Part shown: piece by piece, positions 52,177 to 60,570 of the stretch
Position numbering within the stretch: position 1 is the stretch's first letter
How the letters are laid out: each line of letters begins with the position of its first letter
Translations under genes and position numbers: made by a program
Assembly (NCBI GenBank): GCA_963847145.1
Contig: CAWJYN010000003.1
Span: 1,302,001 to 1,366,000, forward strand
DNA length: 64,000 nucleotides
Direction: 5' to 3'
Source of the DNA: JABFRJ01 sp963847145
GTDB lineage: Bacteria > Pseudomonadota > Alphaproteobacteria > Rhizobiales > Hyphomicrobiaceae
The notes under the pieces: model-generated
Seen by the model: only the letters and a program-made list of their open reading frames with translations
Database searches by the model: none
What the model was told of the DNA's origin: nothing

Positions 52177-53430
52177 ATGAAACAGAGATTGGTACGCTGG
52201 ACACTTAAGCGCCGCGTGATGTTGGCTGCGCTTCGCGGGGTGGCTGTGCTTTCAGGGCTGCTGGTGGCCGGGATCGACGTGACGCCGCAGCTCGCGCGCG
52301 CGCAGACTTGCACACAAGAGCAAATTTCCGGCGCGATCAATACCGCTGGTGAGAAGCTGCGGCAAATGACGCAGCAAACGCAGCCCGTGCTGCAGGCGAA
52401 GCTGCTGAAGCTTAAAGATGTGCAAGGCTGGAGTGACAGCGACTACGAGGAAAAGGGCTACAATCTGCTCGAGGACGAGCGGACGGCGAAGCTCGACGCG
52501 ACGGCGAATGAGTTGCTGGGCCGGCTCGATCAGATGGGCGGCGCGGCGTCGACGGGCGCGCCAGACTGTGGCCGGCTTGCGGAGATCGAGGCAACGGGCC
52601 TCGAATTGCAGGCGACGGTGCGGGCCAAGAGCCAGTATTTGCTGGCGCGGATCGATCAGCTGATCGGTGATGGAAAGGCAGCGGGCGGTATAGCGGCGCA
52701 AGCGCCTGTCGTCATGCCGCCTGTCGTCGCTCAACCGAAGGCGGCCAATCCGGTTGCGCCCAAAGCTGATGCAAACAAGTCTGATCCGAAATGGTCGACG
52801 GCGACCAAGGCGTTGCCGCCTGCTGCGGTTCCTGCACAACCACAGCCAACAGCGCCTGCAGTTGCCGCTGTGACGCAAGTGCCGGTTGCGCCGCAGCCGC
52901 AGTCTCAGTCGCAGTCTCCGGGACCGCAAGCGGCGATGCCGGATAGTGAAGGGTTCACGATCGATGAGATCGTGGCGGCTTCGCAGGGCGTGTTTGGAAA
53001 GGTGTCGTCTAACCTCGCGCGTGTTCTAGAGCACACGTTTTCCAAATCCGGCAAACCGTCCGGGTATATTCTCGGGCAAGAAACGGGCGGAGCGTTTATT
53101 GCTGGTCTCAGATATGGTTCGGGAACGTTGTATCTGAGAACGGGCCAATCGATGCCGGTTTACTGGCATGGTCCGTCGCTGGGTGCCGATATCGGGGCGC
53201 AGGGCGCGGCGACACTGTTTCTGGTTTATCGGGCGGAACAGACTGACGATGTGTTTTCAAGCTTCACGGGGCTCGAGGGTTCGGCGTTCGTGGTGGGTGG
53301 TGTCGGCGTCACGTTCATGAGCAACGGCCGCATTCAGATGGCGCCGATCCGATCGGGGCTTGGCCTGCGCGTTGGCGCGAGCATCGGTTATATCCGCTTC
53401 ACGCCGAAGCCGACGTGGAACCCGTTCTGA
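52177..53430 (+). CDS. eipA: EipA-like DUF1134 envelope protein with a long N-terminal extension
   Basis: 417 aa. ATG 52177 or GTG 52168 may be the start. Signal peptide (VMLAALRGVAVLSGLLVAGID), then a Cys-containing helical domain (QTCTQEQISGAINTAGEKLRQMTQQ ... GAPDCGRLAEIEA), a Pro/Ala/Gln linker (about 175-255) and the DUF1134 domain (about 260-417): FTIDEIVAASQGVFGKVSSNLARVLEHTF ... GYILGQETGGAFIAGLRYGSGTLYL ... IRSGLGLRVGASIGYIRFTPKPTWNPF. In Brucella, EipA is a periplasmic barrel needed for envelope integrity; that protein lacks so long an extension. Confidence 0.85.
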   Translation: MKQRLVRWTLKRRVMLAALRGVAVLSGLLVAGIDVTPQLARAQTCTQEQISGAINTAGEKLRQMTQQTQPVLQAKLLKLKDVQGWSDSDYEEKGYNLLEDERTAKLDATANELLGRLDQMGGAASTGAPDCGRLAEIEATGLELQATVRAKSQYLLARIDQLIGDGKAAGGIAAQAPVVMPPVVAQPKAANPVAPKADANKSDPKWSTATKALPPAAVPAQPQPTAPAVAAVTQVPVAPQPQSQSQSPGPQAAMPDSEGFTIDEIVAASQGVFGKVSSNLARVLEHTFSKSGKPSGYILGQETGGAFIAGLRYGSGTLYLRTGQSMPVYWHGPSLGADIGAQGAATLFLVYRAEQTDDVFSSFTGLEGSAFVVGGVGVTFMSNGRIQMAPIRSGLGLRVGASIGYIRFTPKPTWNPF

Positions 53431-53439
53431 GCGATGCTG

Positions 53440-53664
53440 TTACGATTTGGGCGTGGGTTTGTAGACGCCGCTTTTGGGGTCGAATTCGAGCGTGCCGAGA
53501 TCGCGGGCGGCGGTGCCGTCACCAGTATTTTGCGCGCGTTTGAGCGCGGCCAGTTCTTCGGCACGGCGCAGTTCAGCGGTCATGGCTTCGGAGACGCGGG
53601 CGATGGCGCGATATCCGGCGTACAGCGCACCGCCAATTGCGGCCAATAAAATGACTTGCGGCAT
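53440..53664 (-). CDS. Small membrane-anchored protein downstream of the S49 peptidase
   Basis: 74 aa, ATG at 53664 with GGAG upstream. An N-terminal helix (QVILLAAIGGALYAGYRAIARV) is followed by a charged stretch (TAELRRAEELAALKRAQNTGDGTAARDLGTLEFDPKSGVYKP). The LxxDPxxGVYxP end is shared by small proteins in this position in other Hyphomicrobiales. It is probably co-transcribed with the peptidase gene (17 nt away). Function unknown. Confidence 0.7.
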   Translation of the reverse strand: MPQVILLAAIGGALYAGYRAIARVSEAMTAELRRAEELAALKRAQNTGDGTAARDLGTLEFDPKSGVYKPTPKS

Positions 53665-53681
53665 CGCAGGTCTCCAACGCA

Positions 53682-54545
53682 TCAAAGGCCGAAGCGGGCC
53701 CAGAGGGCACGTGCTTCAATGGCAGACAGAGTATCGTCTGCCCAGCTGCCGGCCGCAAGCCACGATGGGAATGCGGCGGAACCGTGACTGATGTCGGAGC
53801 CACTGCCGCGGCGCAAGCGGGCGAGCAGTCCTGGTTTGCCGAGCGGTACGGCGCGGAGTTCGATCTTCGAGCCATAGAGCTCGCGCAGACGGCCGCGCAT
53901 GTCACCGAGACCATCGATGAGGCCGAGGTCGCGGGCGCGGGCGGCGGACCAGAATGCGCCGGAGAAGAGATCGGGATCGGCGGTTTTGAGCTTGGCACCG
54001 CGGCTTTGGCTGACGATCGCCTTGAAGACGTCGTGGACGTCGGCTTGTAACGTCTTGAGGCGTGCGATGTCGTCGGGCTTTTCGGGGAGAAATGGATCAA
54101 GGGTGCCCTTGCTGACGCCGGACGTGTAGACGCGCCGCTCGATGCCAAAGCGCTCGATCGCCTTGTCGAGTCCGAAGCCTTGGGAAATGACGCCGATGGA
54201 GCCGATGATGGAGGATGGATCGGCATAGATCTCATCACCCGCGGCGGCGATGAAGTAGCCGCCGGACGCGGCGACATCTTCGCAGAAGACATGGACACGT
54301 TTGTTGTTCTCGGCGGCGAGCTGGCGGATGCGCTGAAAGATCAGATTGGACTGCACCGGTGAGCCGCCCGGCGAATTGATCGAGATGGCGACGGCGGGCA
54401 TTTTGGAGAGTGTAAATGCTTTTTCCAGCGGACCGGCGAGCGTCGCCAGGCTCAAGCCGGGTCGCAGAGGTGTTGCCATGCCGATGGCGCCAGTGAGACG
54501 GAGCACGGGAATGACGTCGCGACGACGGCGAAAGAAGAAGCGCAT
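53682..54545 (-). CDS. S49 family signal peptide peptidase (SppA/SohB-like)
   Basis: 287 aa. Degrades cleaved signal peptides or membrane proteins from the membrane surface. The catalytic Ser94 lies in AASGGYFIAA and Lys146 in TSGVSKGTLDPF; INSPGGSPVQSN holds the oxyanion region. The start at ATG 54545 gives a short protein without an obvious membrane helix (MRFFFRRRRDVIPVLRLTG), so it may be associated peripherally. It heads a two-gene unit with the 74-aa membrane protein. Confidence 0.87.
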   Translation of the reverse strand: MRFFFRRRRDVIPVLRLTGAIGMATPLRPGLSLATLAGPLEKAFTLSKMPAVAISINSPGGSPVQSNLIFQRIRQLAAENNKRVHVFCEDVAASGGYFIAAAGDEIYADPSSIIGSIGVISQGFGLDKAIERFGIERRVYTSGVSKGTLDPFLPEKPDDIARLKTLQADVHDVFKAIVSQSRGAKLKTADPDLFSGAFWSAARARDLGLIDGLGDMRGRLRELYGSKIELRAVPLGKPGLLARLRRGSGSDISHGSAAFPSWLAAGSWADDTLSAIEARALWARFGL

Positions 54546-54724
54546 AGGATGTGTGCCCGGACAGAAATGTGACTGGTATGTAAGGGTCAGTGGCGGGCGC
54601 GGCAAGAGTAGCGGCCGGGCTTGTTTATCAAGGCTGGTTTGTGGTGCATCATGGGTGGAAAGCGCTCTACAGAACGCAGGATGCGCAGTAGACGGTGGCT
54701 GAGTTAAACCTTCAGGAGGTCATC

Positions 54725-55519
54725 ATGGGTGCCGACACCTTCAAGCGGAAGGCCGCAGAACAGGCGCTGACATATGTCGAGCCGGGTATGAGGCTGGGTC
54801 TGGGGACGGGTTCGACGGCTGCGCACTTTGTCGAGCTGTTGGGAGCGAGGGTTAAAGCGGGGCTTGATGTGATCTGCGTGCCGACGTCAGAGGCGACGGC
54901 TGCACAAGCGCGTGCGCTCGGCATCAGGCTGACGACGCTGGATGATATCACGGAGCTGGACCTCACGGTTGACGGGGCTGATGAACTCGACGCGGATTTG
55001 TGTCTGATCAAGGGCGGCGGCGGCGCGTTGCTGCGCGAGAAGATCGTCGCGGATGCCTCGAAAAAGTTCATCATTATTGCGGATCGGAGCAAGCTGGTGG
55101 AGACGCTGGGGGCATTTCCGTTGCCTCTAGAGGTGGTGAGGTATGGCCTGCGGACGACGATTGAGCGCGTTCAGTTTATGGCGTCGGGCGCTGAATGCGA
55201 AGGGCCGGTTGTGCAGCGATTGCGGGCCGATGGCACGCCGTTTGTCACAGACAATGGAAACTTCATACTCGATTGCCAATTCGGCGCGATTGAAGATCCG
55301 GACACACTGGACATGCTGCTCAAGGGTGTGCCGGGCGTCGTCGAGAACGGCATGTTCTTGAGTATGGCAGACATCGCTTTGGTCGCTGGGCCGGATGGTG
55401 TTGAGGTGATCGAGGCGCCAGTTTTCGATTTCGACGATATGGAGGACTATGACGAGATCGACGAAGCGGAAGCCGCGCGAATGGTCGAGGAGATTTTGAA
55501 GCCAAAGAAGAAGCGCTGA
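54725..55519 (+). CDS. rpiA: Ribose-5-phosphate isomerase A with charged C-terminal tail
   Basis: 264 aa, about 30 more than usual. Interconverts ribose-5-phosphate and ribulose-5-phosphate. ATG 54725 has a full AGGAGGT 7 nt upstream. Conserved: GLGTGSTAAHFVELLG (phosphate loop), LTVDGADELDADLCLIKGGGGALLREKIV (catalytic Asp/Lys region), ADRSKLV and ITDNGNFILDCQFG-like TDNGNFILDCQFG. After the normal end the chain adds an acidic then basic tail (DFDDMEDYDEIDEAEAARMVEEILKPKKKR). It is 47 nt before gor. Confidence 0.95.
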   Translation: MGADTFKRKAAEQALTYVEPGMRLGLGTGSTAAHFVELLGARVKAGLDVICVPTSEATAAQARALGIRLTTLDDITELDLTVDGADELDADLCLIKGGGGALLREKIVADASKKFIIIADRSKLVETLGAFPLPLEVVRYGLRTTIERVQFMASGAECEGPVVQRLRADGTPFVTDNGNFILDCQFGAIEDPDTLDMLLKGVPGVVENGMFLSMADIALVAGPDGVEVIEAPVFDFDDMEDYDEIDEAEAARMVEEILKPKKKR

Positions 55520-55566
55520 CGGGTTGAGGCGGAGCTAACGCTGGTAAGTAGACGGGAACAGGTTCC

Positions 55567-56937
55567 ATGAAGGCATTCGACTACGATCTGGTCGTGATCG
55601 GCGCTGGTTCTGGCGGCGTTCGAGCGGCGCGGGTGGCGGCTAGTCATGGCGCGCGTGTGGTGATTGCGGAAGAGTATCGCGTCGGTGGCACCTGCGTCAT
55701 CCGCGGTTGCGTGCCGAAGAAGCTGCTGGTGTATGCGAGCCGGTTTCATGGCGAGTTCGAGGATGCGGCTGGGTTTGGCTGGACAATTGGGAGCGCGCGG
55801 TTTGATTGGCCAACGCTGATCGCCAACAAGGACAAAGAGATCGACCGATTAGAGGCGGCGTATCGCAGTACGCTGGCGCGCTGGAAGGTTGAGACAATCG
55901 AGAGTCGCGCAGAGGTGACGGGCGCGCATACGGTGCGTTTTGTGAGGACTGGGCGAGAGGTTTCCGCCCGGCATATTCTGATCGCGACAGGGGGGACGCC
56001 GAGTGCCGGCGATATGCCTGGCGCGGCGTTGGCGATCACGTCAAACGAGGCGTTTCACCTCCAAGCGCTGCCTAAGCGAATAGTGATTGCGGGTGGTGGT
56101 TATATCGCGGCGGAGTTTGCAGGCATTTTTGCTGGGCTTGGATCGTACACGACGCTGGTTTACCGCGGGGCGCAGATTCTGCGGGGCTTTGATCAGGATC
56201 TTCGAGACGACGTGACGGCGGCGATGGACAAGAGGGGCGTTCAGATCCGCAACAACGTGACGATCACGGCGCTGGAGGCGGTCAGCGGCGGGATTGCGGT
56301 TGCGTTATCGGACGGACTGCGCCTTGAGGCGGATGCGGTGATGCTGGCGATCGGGCGGGTACCGAACACGAAAGGCGTGGGGCTGGAGGCCGCCGGTGTC
56401 GTGTTGAAGCCGAACGGGGCGGTGGTTGTGGATGCGCAGTCGCGATCGAGTGTGCCGAGCATTTATGCAGTCGGTGACGTGACGGACCGGTTTGCGCTGA
56501 CGCCGGTGGCGATCCGCGAGGGACATGCGTTTGCCGACAGCGTGTTTGGCGGCAAGCCTTGGGAGGCCGATCACGCGCTGATTCCCACGGCGGTGTTTTC
56601 AGAACCGGAGATCGGAACCGTTGGATTGAGCGAAGCTGACGCGCGGGCGAAGCATGGTGCGATTGATATTTACAAGACGCGCTTCCGGCCGATGAAGTAT
56701 GTGTTGGCGGGCCGTGATGAGCGCATGCTGATGAAGCTGGTGGTCGATGGCGCGACGGATAAAGTGCTCGGTTGTCACGTGCTCGGGCCTGATGCGGCGG
56801 AAATCGTGCAGATGGCCGCGATTGCCATGAAGATGGGGGCGACCAAGCGGGACTTCGACGCGACGATGGCGCTGCATCCGAGTGCGGCAGAGGAGCTGGT
56901 GACGATGCGTGACAAGTGGGTGCCGCCAGCGGCGTGA
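55567..56937 (+). CDS. gor: Glutathione-disulfide reductase
   Basis: 456 aa NADPH- and FAD-dependent reductase of oxidised glutathione. FAD site VVIGAGSGGVRAARVAA, redox-active pair in GGTCVIRGCVPKK (Cys43 and Cys48), NADP site IVIAGGGYIAAEFAGIFAGLG, and the C-terminal MALHPSAAEELVTM carrying the catalytic His. The pattern VIRGCVPKK is that of glutathione rather than lipoamide reductases. It follows rpiA on the same strand; pentose phosphate flux would supply its NADPH, though co-regulation is only inferred. Confidence 0.93.
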   Translation: MKAFDYDLVVIGAGSGGVRAARVAASHGARVVIAEEYRVGGTCVIRGCVPKKLLVYASRFHGEFEDAAGFGWTIGSARFDWPTLIANKDKEIDRLEAAYRSTLARWKVETIESRAEVTGAHTVRFVRTGREVSARHILIATGGTPSAGDMPGAALAITSNEAFHLQALPKRIVIAGGGYIAAEFAGIFAGLGSYTTLVYRGAQILRGFDQDLRDDVTAAMDKRGVQIRNNVTITALEAVSGGIAVALSDGLRLEADAVMLAIGRVPNTKGVGLEAAGVVLKPNGAVVVDAQSRSSVPSIYAVGDVTDRFALTPVAIREGHAFADSVFGGKPWEADHALIPTAVFSEPEIGTVGLSEADARAKHGAIDIYKTRFRPMKYVLAGRDERMLMKLVVDGATDKVLGCHVLGPDAAEIVQMAAIAMKMGATKRDFDATMALHPSAAEELVTMRDKWVPPAA

Positions 56938-57086
56938 GTGTTGTTGCTGTGCCACGCATGGCTGCCGATGACGGTGCTGCACGCAACTTTTCCTGTCACG
57001 GCGGGGGCCGAATCAGATTGTGCTCAGAGCATGTGTGAAGAGGTGGTGCATTTTTCGCGCGCCTCTAACCGGCGGAGACATATCTG

Positions 57087-57773
57087 ATGCTTTCGATCCG
57101 AGCCCTTGGGGTTTTGAGGTTTTGTCTTTTGGCGATCGGTCTCGGGGTTGCTGCCTCGTCATCGGCCAGCGCGCAGAATTCCGAAGGTACCTATCAGGTG
57201 CGGGTCGGCGCGTTTCTTGATCTGGGTGGCACGCGCCTTTCCGAGACCAATCTTCTGGATGCCGGCGGCACGGCGAACACTGGCAAATTTGGCGTCGGCG
57301 GCACGGCGGGATTTGAAATGCTGCGCTCGGGCGCCTGGACGCTGGGCGTTGAAGCGGACCTTGGGGTCACCGGCGGTGGCGCACCGAACATCAACGGCGT
57401 GCGGTTCGGCGCAGACTACTTCGCGTCCCTGCGCGGCCGTGCCGGTTTCTATCTGCGGCCAGACTGGGTTGTTTACGGTACGGGCGGCGCGGCGTTCCGC
57501 GGCGTCTCAGTGGACGCGGGCGTCGCTGGCGCGGCCGGCAAAGTCGAAAAAACGCTGACGGGCGGCATCTTCGGTGGCGGCATGGAATGGCATAACGGCG
57601 GAACGATCCTGTTCGCGGAGTATCTGCACACCACGCTGGCCGGCGCAGAGTTTGCAGTTAACGGCAACACCTTCAGCGTGAAAGGCCAGAGCGACACGTT
57701 CCGGCTCGGGGTGAAGTTCAAGCTCGGCTATGACGGCTACTACGACTACGTGCGTGACGATCTGCGCAAATAA
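57087..57773 (+). CDS. Outer-membrane beta-barrel protein (OmpA/Omp31-like)
   Basis: 228 aa. Signal peptide (LRFCLLAIGLGVAASSSASAQ), then alternating strands with aromatic girdles: YQVRVGAFLDLGGTRLSE, GKFGVGGTAGFEML, WTLGVEADLGVTGGG, YFASLRGRAGFYLRPDWVVYGTGGAAFRGV, TGGIFGGGMEWHNGGTILFAEYLHTTLAGAEF and the closing DTFRLGVKFKLGY. This is the eight-stranded Omp25/Omp31-type layout common in the Hyphomicrobiales. The last residues (DGYYDYVRDDLRK) extend past the barrel. It ends at a strong terminator. Confidence 0.82.
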   Translation: MLSIRALGVLRFCLLAIGLGVAASSSASAQNSEGTYQVRVGAFLDLGGTRLSETNLLDAGGTANTGKFGVGGTAGFEMLRSGAWTLGVEADLGVTGGGAPNINGVRFGADYFASLRGRAGFYLRPDWVVYGTGGAAFRGVSVDAGVAGAAGKVEKTLTGGIFGGGMEWHNGGTILFAEYLHTTLAGAEFAVNGNTFSVKGQSDTFRLGVKFKLGYDGYYDYVRDDLRK

Positions 57774-57801
57774 CCGACGCGTCGATCTGCCAAGTCTTCA
57801 G

Positions 57802-57833
57802 TGGCGCCGGGCGTAACGTCCGGCGCCATTTTT
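57802..57833 (+). terminator. Intrinsic terminator of the outer-membrane protein gene
   Basis: TGGCGCCGG (57802-57810) and CCGGCGCCA (57820-57828) form a perfect 9-bp stem with a 9-nt loop followed by TTTTT (57829-57833). Confidence 0.9.
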
Positions 57834-57861
57834 GTCTTAGGCGTGACCGCGGGGAGGGTAC

Positions 57862-58242
57862 ATGCCAAACGATGACATGGAGCGGGCAAAGCTACGGGAC
57901 GAGCTCGTGGCGCAGGCGCGCTATGGGCGCAGGGCCGATGGCGGCGTCGATTGGGGCCGTGCCGAACAGCGCTGGCGGGCGGCGAACAACCCTGTGACGA
58001 TCCTGGTGCTGCTGTTCAACATCATTGTCTGGTATCTCGTGATCACCGTGCGCGGTGTCTCGAGCGCAGACCTCGATGGTTGGGGTTATGCGATGCTTGG
58101 GCTTTCGCTGGCGTCGATTGCGTGGCCGGTCATTCGCTCTATTCGTGGTCACCGCCCCGCCTTCATCGATATGCATGTTGCGCGCGGTATGTCCGCGGCA
58201 GACGCCGAGGCTCTTTACCAGAAGACGTTTCCGAGCGATTGA
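57862..58242 (+). CDS. Hypothetical protein with two membrane helices
   Basis: 126 aa. A charged N-terminus (AKLRDELVAQARYGRRADGGVDWGRAEQRWRAANNP) precedes two helices (VTILVLLFNIIVWYLVITVRG and LDGWGYAMLGLSLASIAWPVIRSI) and a short tail (MHVARGMSAADAEALYQKTFPSD). No family recognised. It may be translated with the SDR gene 36 nt downstream. Confidence 0.55.
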   Translation: MPNDDMERAKLRDELVAQARYGRRADGGVDWGRAEQRWRAANNPVTILVLLFNIIVWYLVITVRGVSSADLDGWGYAMLGLSLASIAWPVIRSIRGHRPAFIDMHVARGMSAADAEALYQKTFPSD

Positions 58243-58277
58243 GGCGGACTTTACGGACTGTGAAGCAGGATTGAACA

Positions 58278-59162
58278 ATGGCACGTTTGCAAGATCGGAT
58301 TGCTCTGATCACCGGCAGCGGTAACGGTATCGGCAAAGCGACTGCAGACGTGTTCGCTGCTGAGGGCGCGCAGGTCATTGTTGCTGACGTCGATGGTGCG
58401 GCGGCAGAGGCTGTCGTGGCGAGAATTGTTGCCAATGGCGGGCGGGCTATTGCGCATGTGTGTGACGTGACGCGTGGGCAGGATGTGATCTCGCTGTTCC
58501 GGACAATCGCTGCCGCGCATGGGCGGCTTGATGTGCTGGTCAACAATGCAGGTCTCAATGTGCGCGAGGATTTCCGGCACATGACGGATGCAGACTGGGT
58601 CAAGATCCGTGAAGTCAATCTCGACGGTGTGGTGCGGATGGCGCGCGACGGGTTCGAGCTTTTGAAGGCCTCTGGCCGTGGCTCGCTGATCAATGTGGCG
58701 TCGATCATGGGTGGGCGCGGCATGCGGCAGATGGTGGGTTACTCGGCGACCAAAGGTGCGGTGACGGCGCTGACACGCGGGCTGGCGGTGGAGTATGCGC
58801 CGTTCGGCATTCGGGTGAATACGATCTCGCCGGGGTTCGTGCACACGGCGCTGACAGGCCGCGTTCTGCGGCATCCGGCGATCATGGCGGCGCTGGTCAA
58901 TGAGACGGCGATGCGGCGGCTGGGCGAGCCAGCGGAGATTGCCAAGGCGGTGCTGTTCTTTGCGTCCGACGACAGCACCTATTGCACGGGATCTGAGCTG
59001 GTGGTCGATGGCGGGATGAGCGGCGAGCTTGTGAGCCTGCGCCCGGTCCCGCGCGCTTTTGTGCTTACTGCACTTGCACATCAACCCCCGCAGCGCGCAG
59101 GAGATCGGCGACGGCCTGGGTGCGGCGGGCGAATTCGGCGGCGGTATCTGCCTTGCCGATGA
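58278..59162 (+). CDS. Short-chain dehydrogenase/reductase with a C-terminal extension
   Basis: 294 aa. NAD(P) site TGSGNGIGKAT (12-22), VADVDG after the second strand, NNAGLN, active-site VASIMGGRG (Ser) and YSATKGAVTALTRGLA (Tyr, Lys). The core ends near VVDGGMSG (about residue 250), the normal SDR end. The following 40 residues are Arg/Pro-rich and overlap the 3' end of cysN on the other strand by 98 nt, so they may not be a natural domain. Substrate unknown. Confidence 0.82.
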   Translation: MARLQDRIALITGSGNGIGKATADVFAAEGAQVIVADVDGAAAEAVVARIVANGGRAIAHVCDVTRGQDVISLFRTIAAAHGRLDVLVNNAGLNVREDFRHMTDADWVKIREVNLDGVVRMARDGFELLKASGRGSLINVASIMGGRGMRQMVGYSATKGAVTALTRGLAVEYAPFGIRVNTISPGFVHTALTGRVLRHPAIMAALVNETAMRRLGEPAEIAKAVLFFASDDSTYCTGSELVVDGGMSGELVSLRPVPRAFVLTALAHQPPQRAGDRRRPGCGGRIRRRYLPCR

Positions 59163-60570
59163 GGTCGGCGCAGACACCGTTTTCTAGGAGCGCGCGGGTG
59201 AGGTGGAAGATGTTGGCGCTGGAGTTCTGGCGCAGCGGCGTGGGCAGGTGCGATGCCAACACGACAACGCCGCCGGCGACGGTCGCGCCGGTGATCGGAT
59301 CAACCAACACGAAGGCACCGGTCGATGGCTGATCGACGAATTCGTCAACCGCGGTGGCGCGGGCCAGCGTCAGGGTCGCAGAGGCGATGTCATTGACGGC
59401 GCAGGTTTCCGCGGGTGTGTGGGCGAGAGTTTCAAGATCGAGGAGATCGTTGATCGCCAATTTCGAGATGGGCACGAGATCGGTGGCGGTGCGCAGGAGA
59501 TAGGGCGTTTTGGGGTCGAAGGGTGTTTCAGACAGCCAGATGAGGCGGGTTTCAAGTTGCCGGGCGGGCGTTGGTGCGGACTGACGCGACGAGAGGATTG
59601 ACCCGCGTGACATGTCGATGTCGCGATCGAGTACAAGTGCGATGGCTTGGCTGCTGCGCGCGGTCTGAAGATCGCCGTCCATCGTCGCGATGCGGGCGAC
59701 GCGGGCCGCAAGTCCACTGGTGATGTCGAGCACTTCATCGCCGACGGAGATTTGGCCGGATGCAATGGTTCCAGCGAGGCCGCGGAAATCCTGGCCGTCG
59801 CGGAGCACGGTCTGAATGGGCATACGAAAGGCGGTGCTGCCGCTGCCTGGTTCGGCGCGGTTGGTGCCAAGCTGTTCCAGCAAGGTCGGGCCCGTGTACC
59901 AGCGCATGGCTGCGGACCGGGTGGCGACGTTGTCACCGGTGACGGCGGCGACAGGAATGGCAACGGCATCGGCGAAGTGGAAGCGCCACGTCAACGCTCT
60001 AAGCTCTGCTTCGATTTCGCGGAAGCGGGCGGCGGAGAAGCCGACGAGGTCCATCTTGTTAACGGCGAGAATGACGCGGCGGACGCCGAAGAGATCGAGC
60101 AAGGCAGCGTGACGGCGGGTTTGTGATTTGATGCCGTGGCGGGCGTCGATCAACATGATGGCCACGTCGGCGTGGCTCGCGCCGCTGGCCATGTTGCGGG
60201 TGTATTGAGTGTGGCCGGGGCTGTCGATGATGACAAAGCGGCGGTCGGCGGTGTCGAAGTAGCGCCAGGCGATGTCGATGGTGATGCCTTGTTCGCGCTC
60301 GGCCAGCAGGCCGTCGACGAGCAGACTGTAGTCGAGATGGGTGCCGTCGAGCACGCGGCGCGGGGATTTGCGCAAGGTTTCGCGCTGGTCTTCGAAGAGA
60401 TCGGAGGCATCCCACAGCAGGCGACCGATCAGGGTGGACTTGCCATCGTCGACGGAGCCACAAGTGAGGACACGCACGCTATCGCGGATGTCGGTTTCGG
60501 GTTTTACGATGGCGAGCGGCGGCCGTGCGGCGGTGGCGCGCGTGGCGACGCGGCGGTGGGGCGTGCTCAT
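59065..60570 (-). CDS. cysN: Sulfate adenylyltransferase subunit 1 (GTPase)
   Basis: 501 aa. GTPase partner of CysD that makes adenosine 5'-phosphosulfate. G1 GSVDDGKST (38-46), REQGITIDIAWRYF (switch), DSPGHTQYTRNMASGASHAD (G3) and NKMD (G4) are present, followed by EF-Tu-like barrels. The length shows no fused CysC kinase domain, so PAPS is not made by this protein. The ATG shares its A with the cysD stop (TGATG), pointing to translational coupling. Confidence 0.94.
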   Translation of the reverse strand: MSTPHRRVATRATAARPPLAIVKPETDIRDSVRVLTCGSVDDGKSTLIGRLLWDASDLFEDQRETLRKSPRRVLDGTHLDYSLLVDGLLAEREQGITIDIAWRYFDTADRRFVIIDSPGHTQYTRNMASGASHADVAIMLIDARHGIKSQTRRHAALLDLFGVRRVILAVNKMDLVGFSAARFREIEAELRALTWRFHFADAVAIPVAAVTGDNVATRSAAMRWYTGPTLLEQLGTNRAEPGSGSTAFRMPIQTVLRDGQDFRGLAGTIASGQISVGDEVLDITSGLAARVARIATMDGDLQTARSSQAIALVLDRDIDMSRGSILSSRQSAPTPARQLETRLIWLSETPFDPKTPYLLRTATDLVPISKLAINDLLDLETLAHTPAETCAVNDIASATLTLARATAVDEFVDQPSTGAFVLVDPITGATVAGGVVVLASHLPTPLRQNSSANIFHLTRALLENGVCADLIGKADTAAEFARRTQAVADLLRAAGVDVQVQ

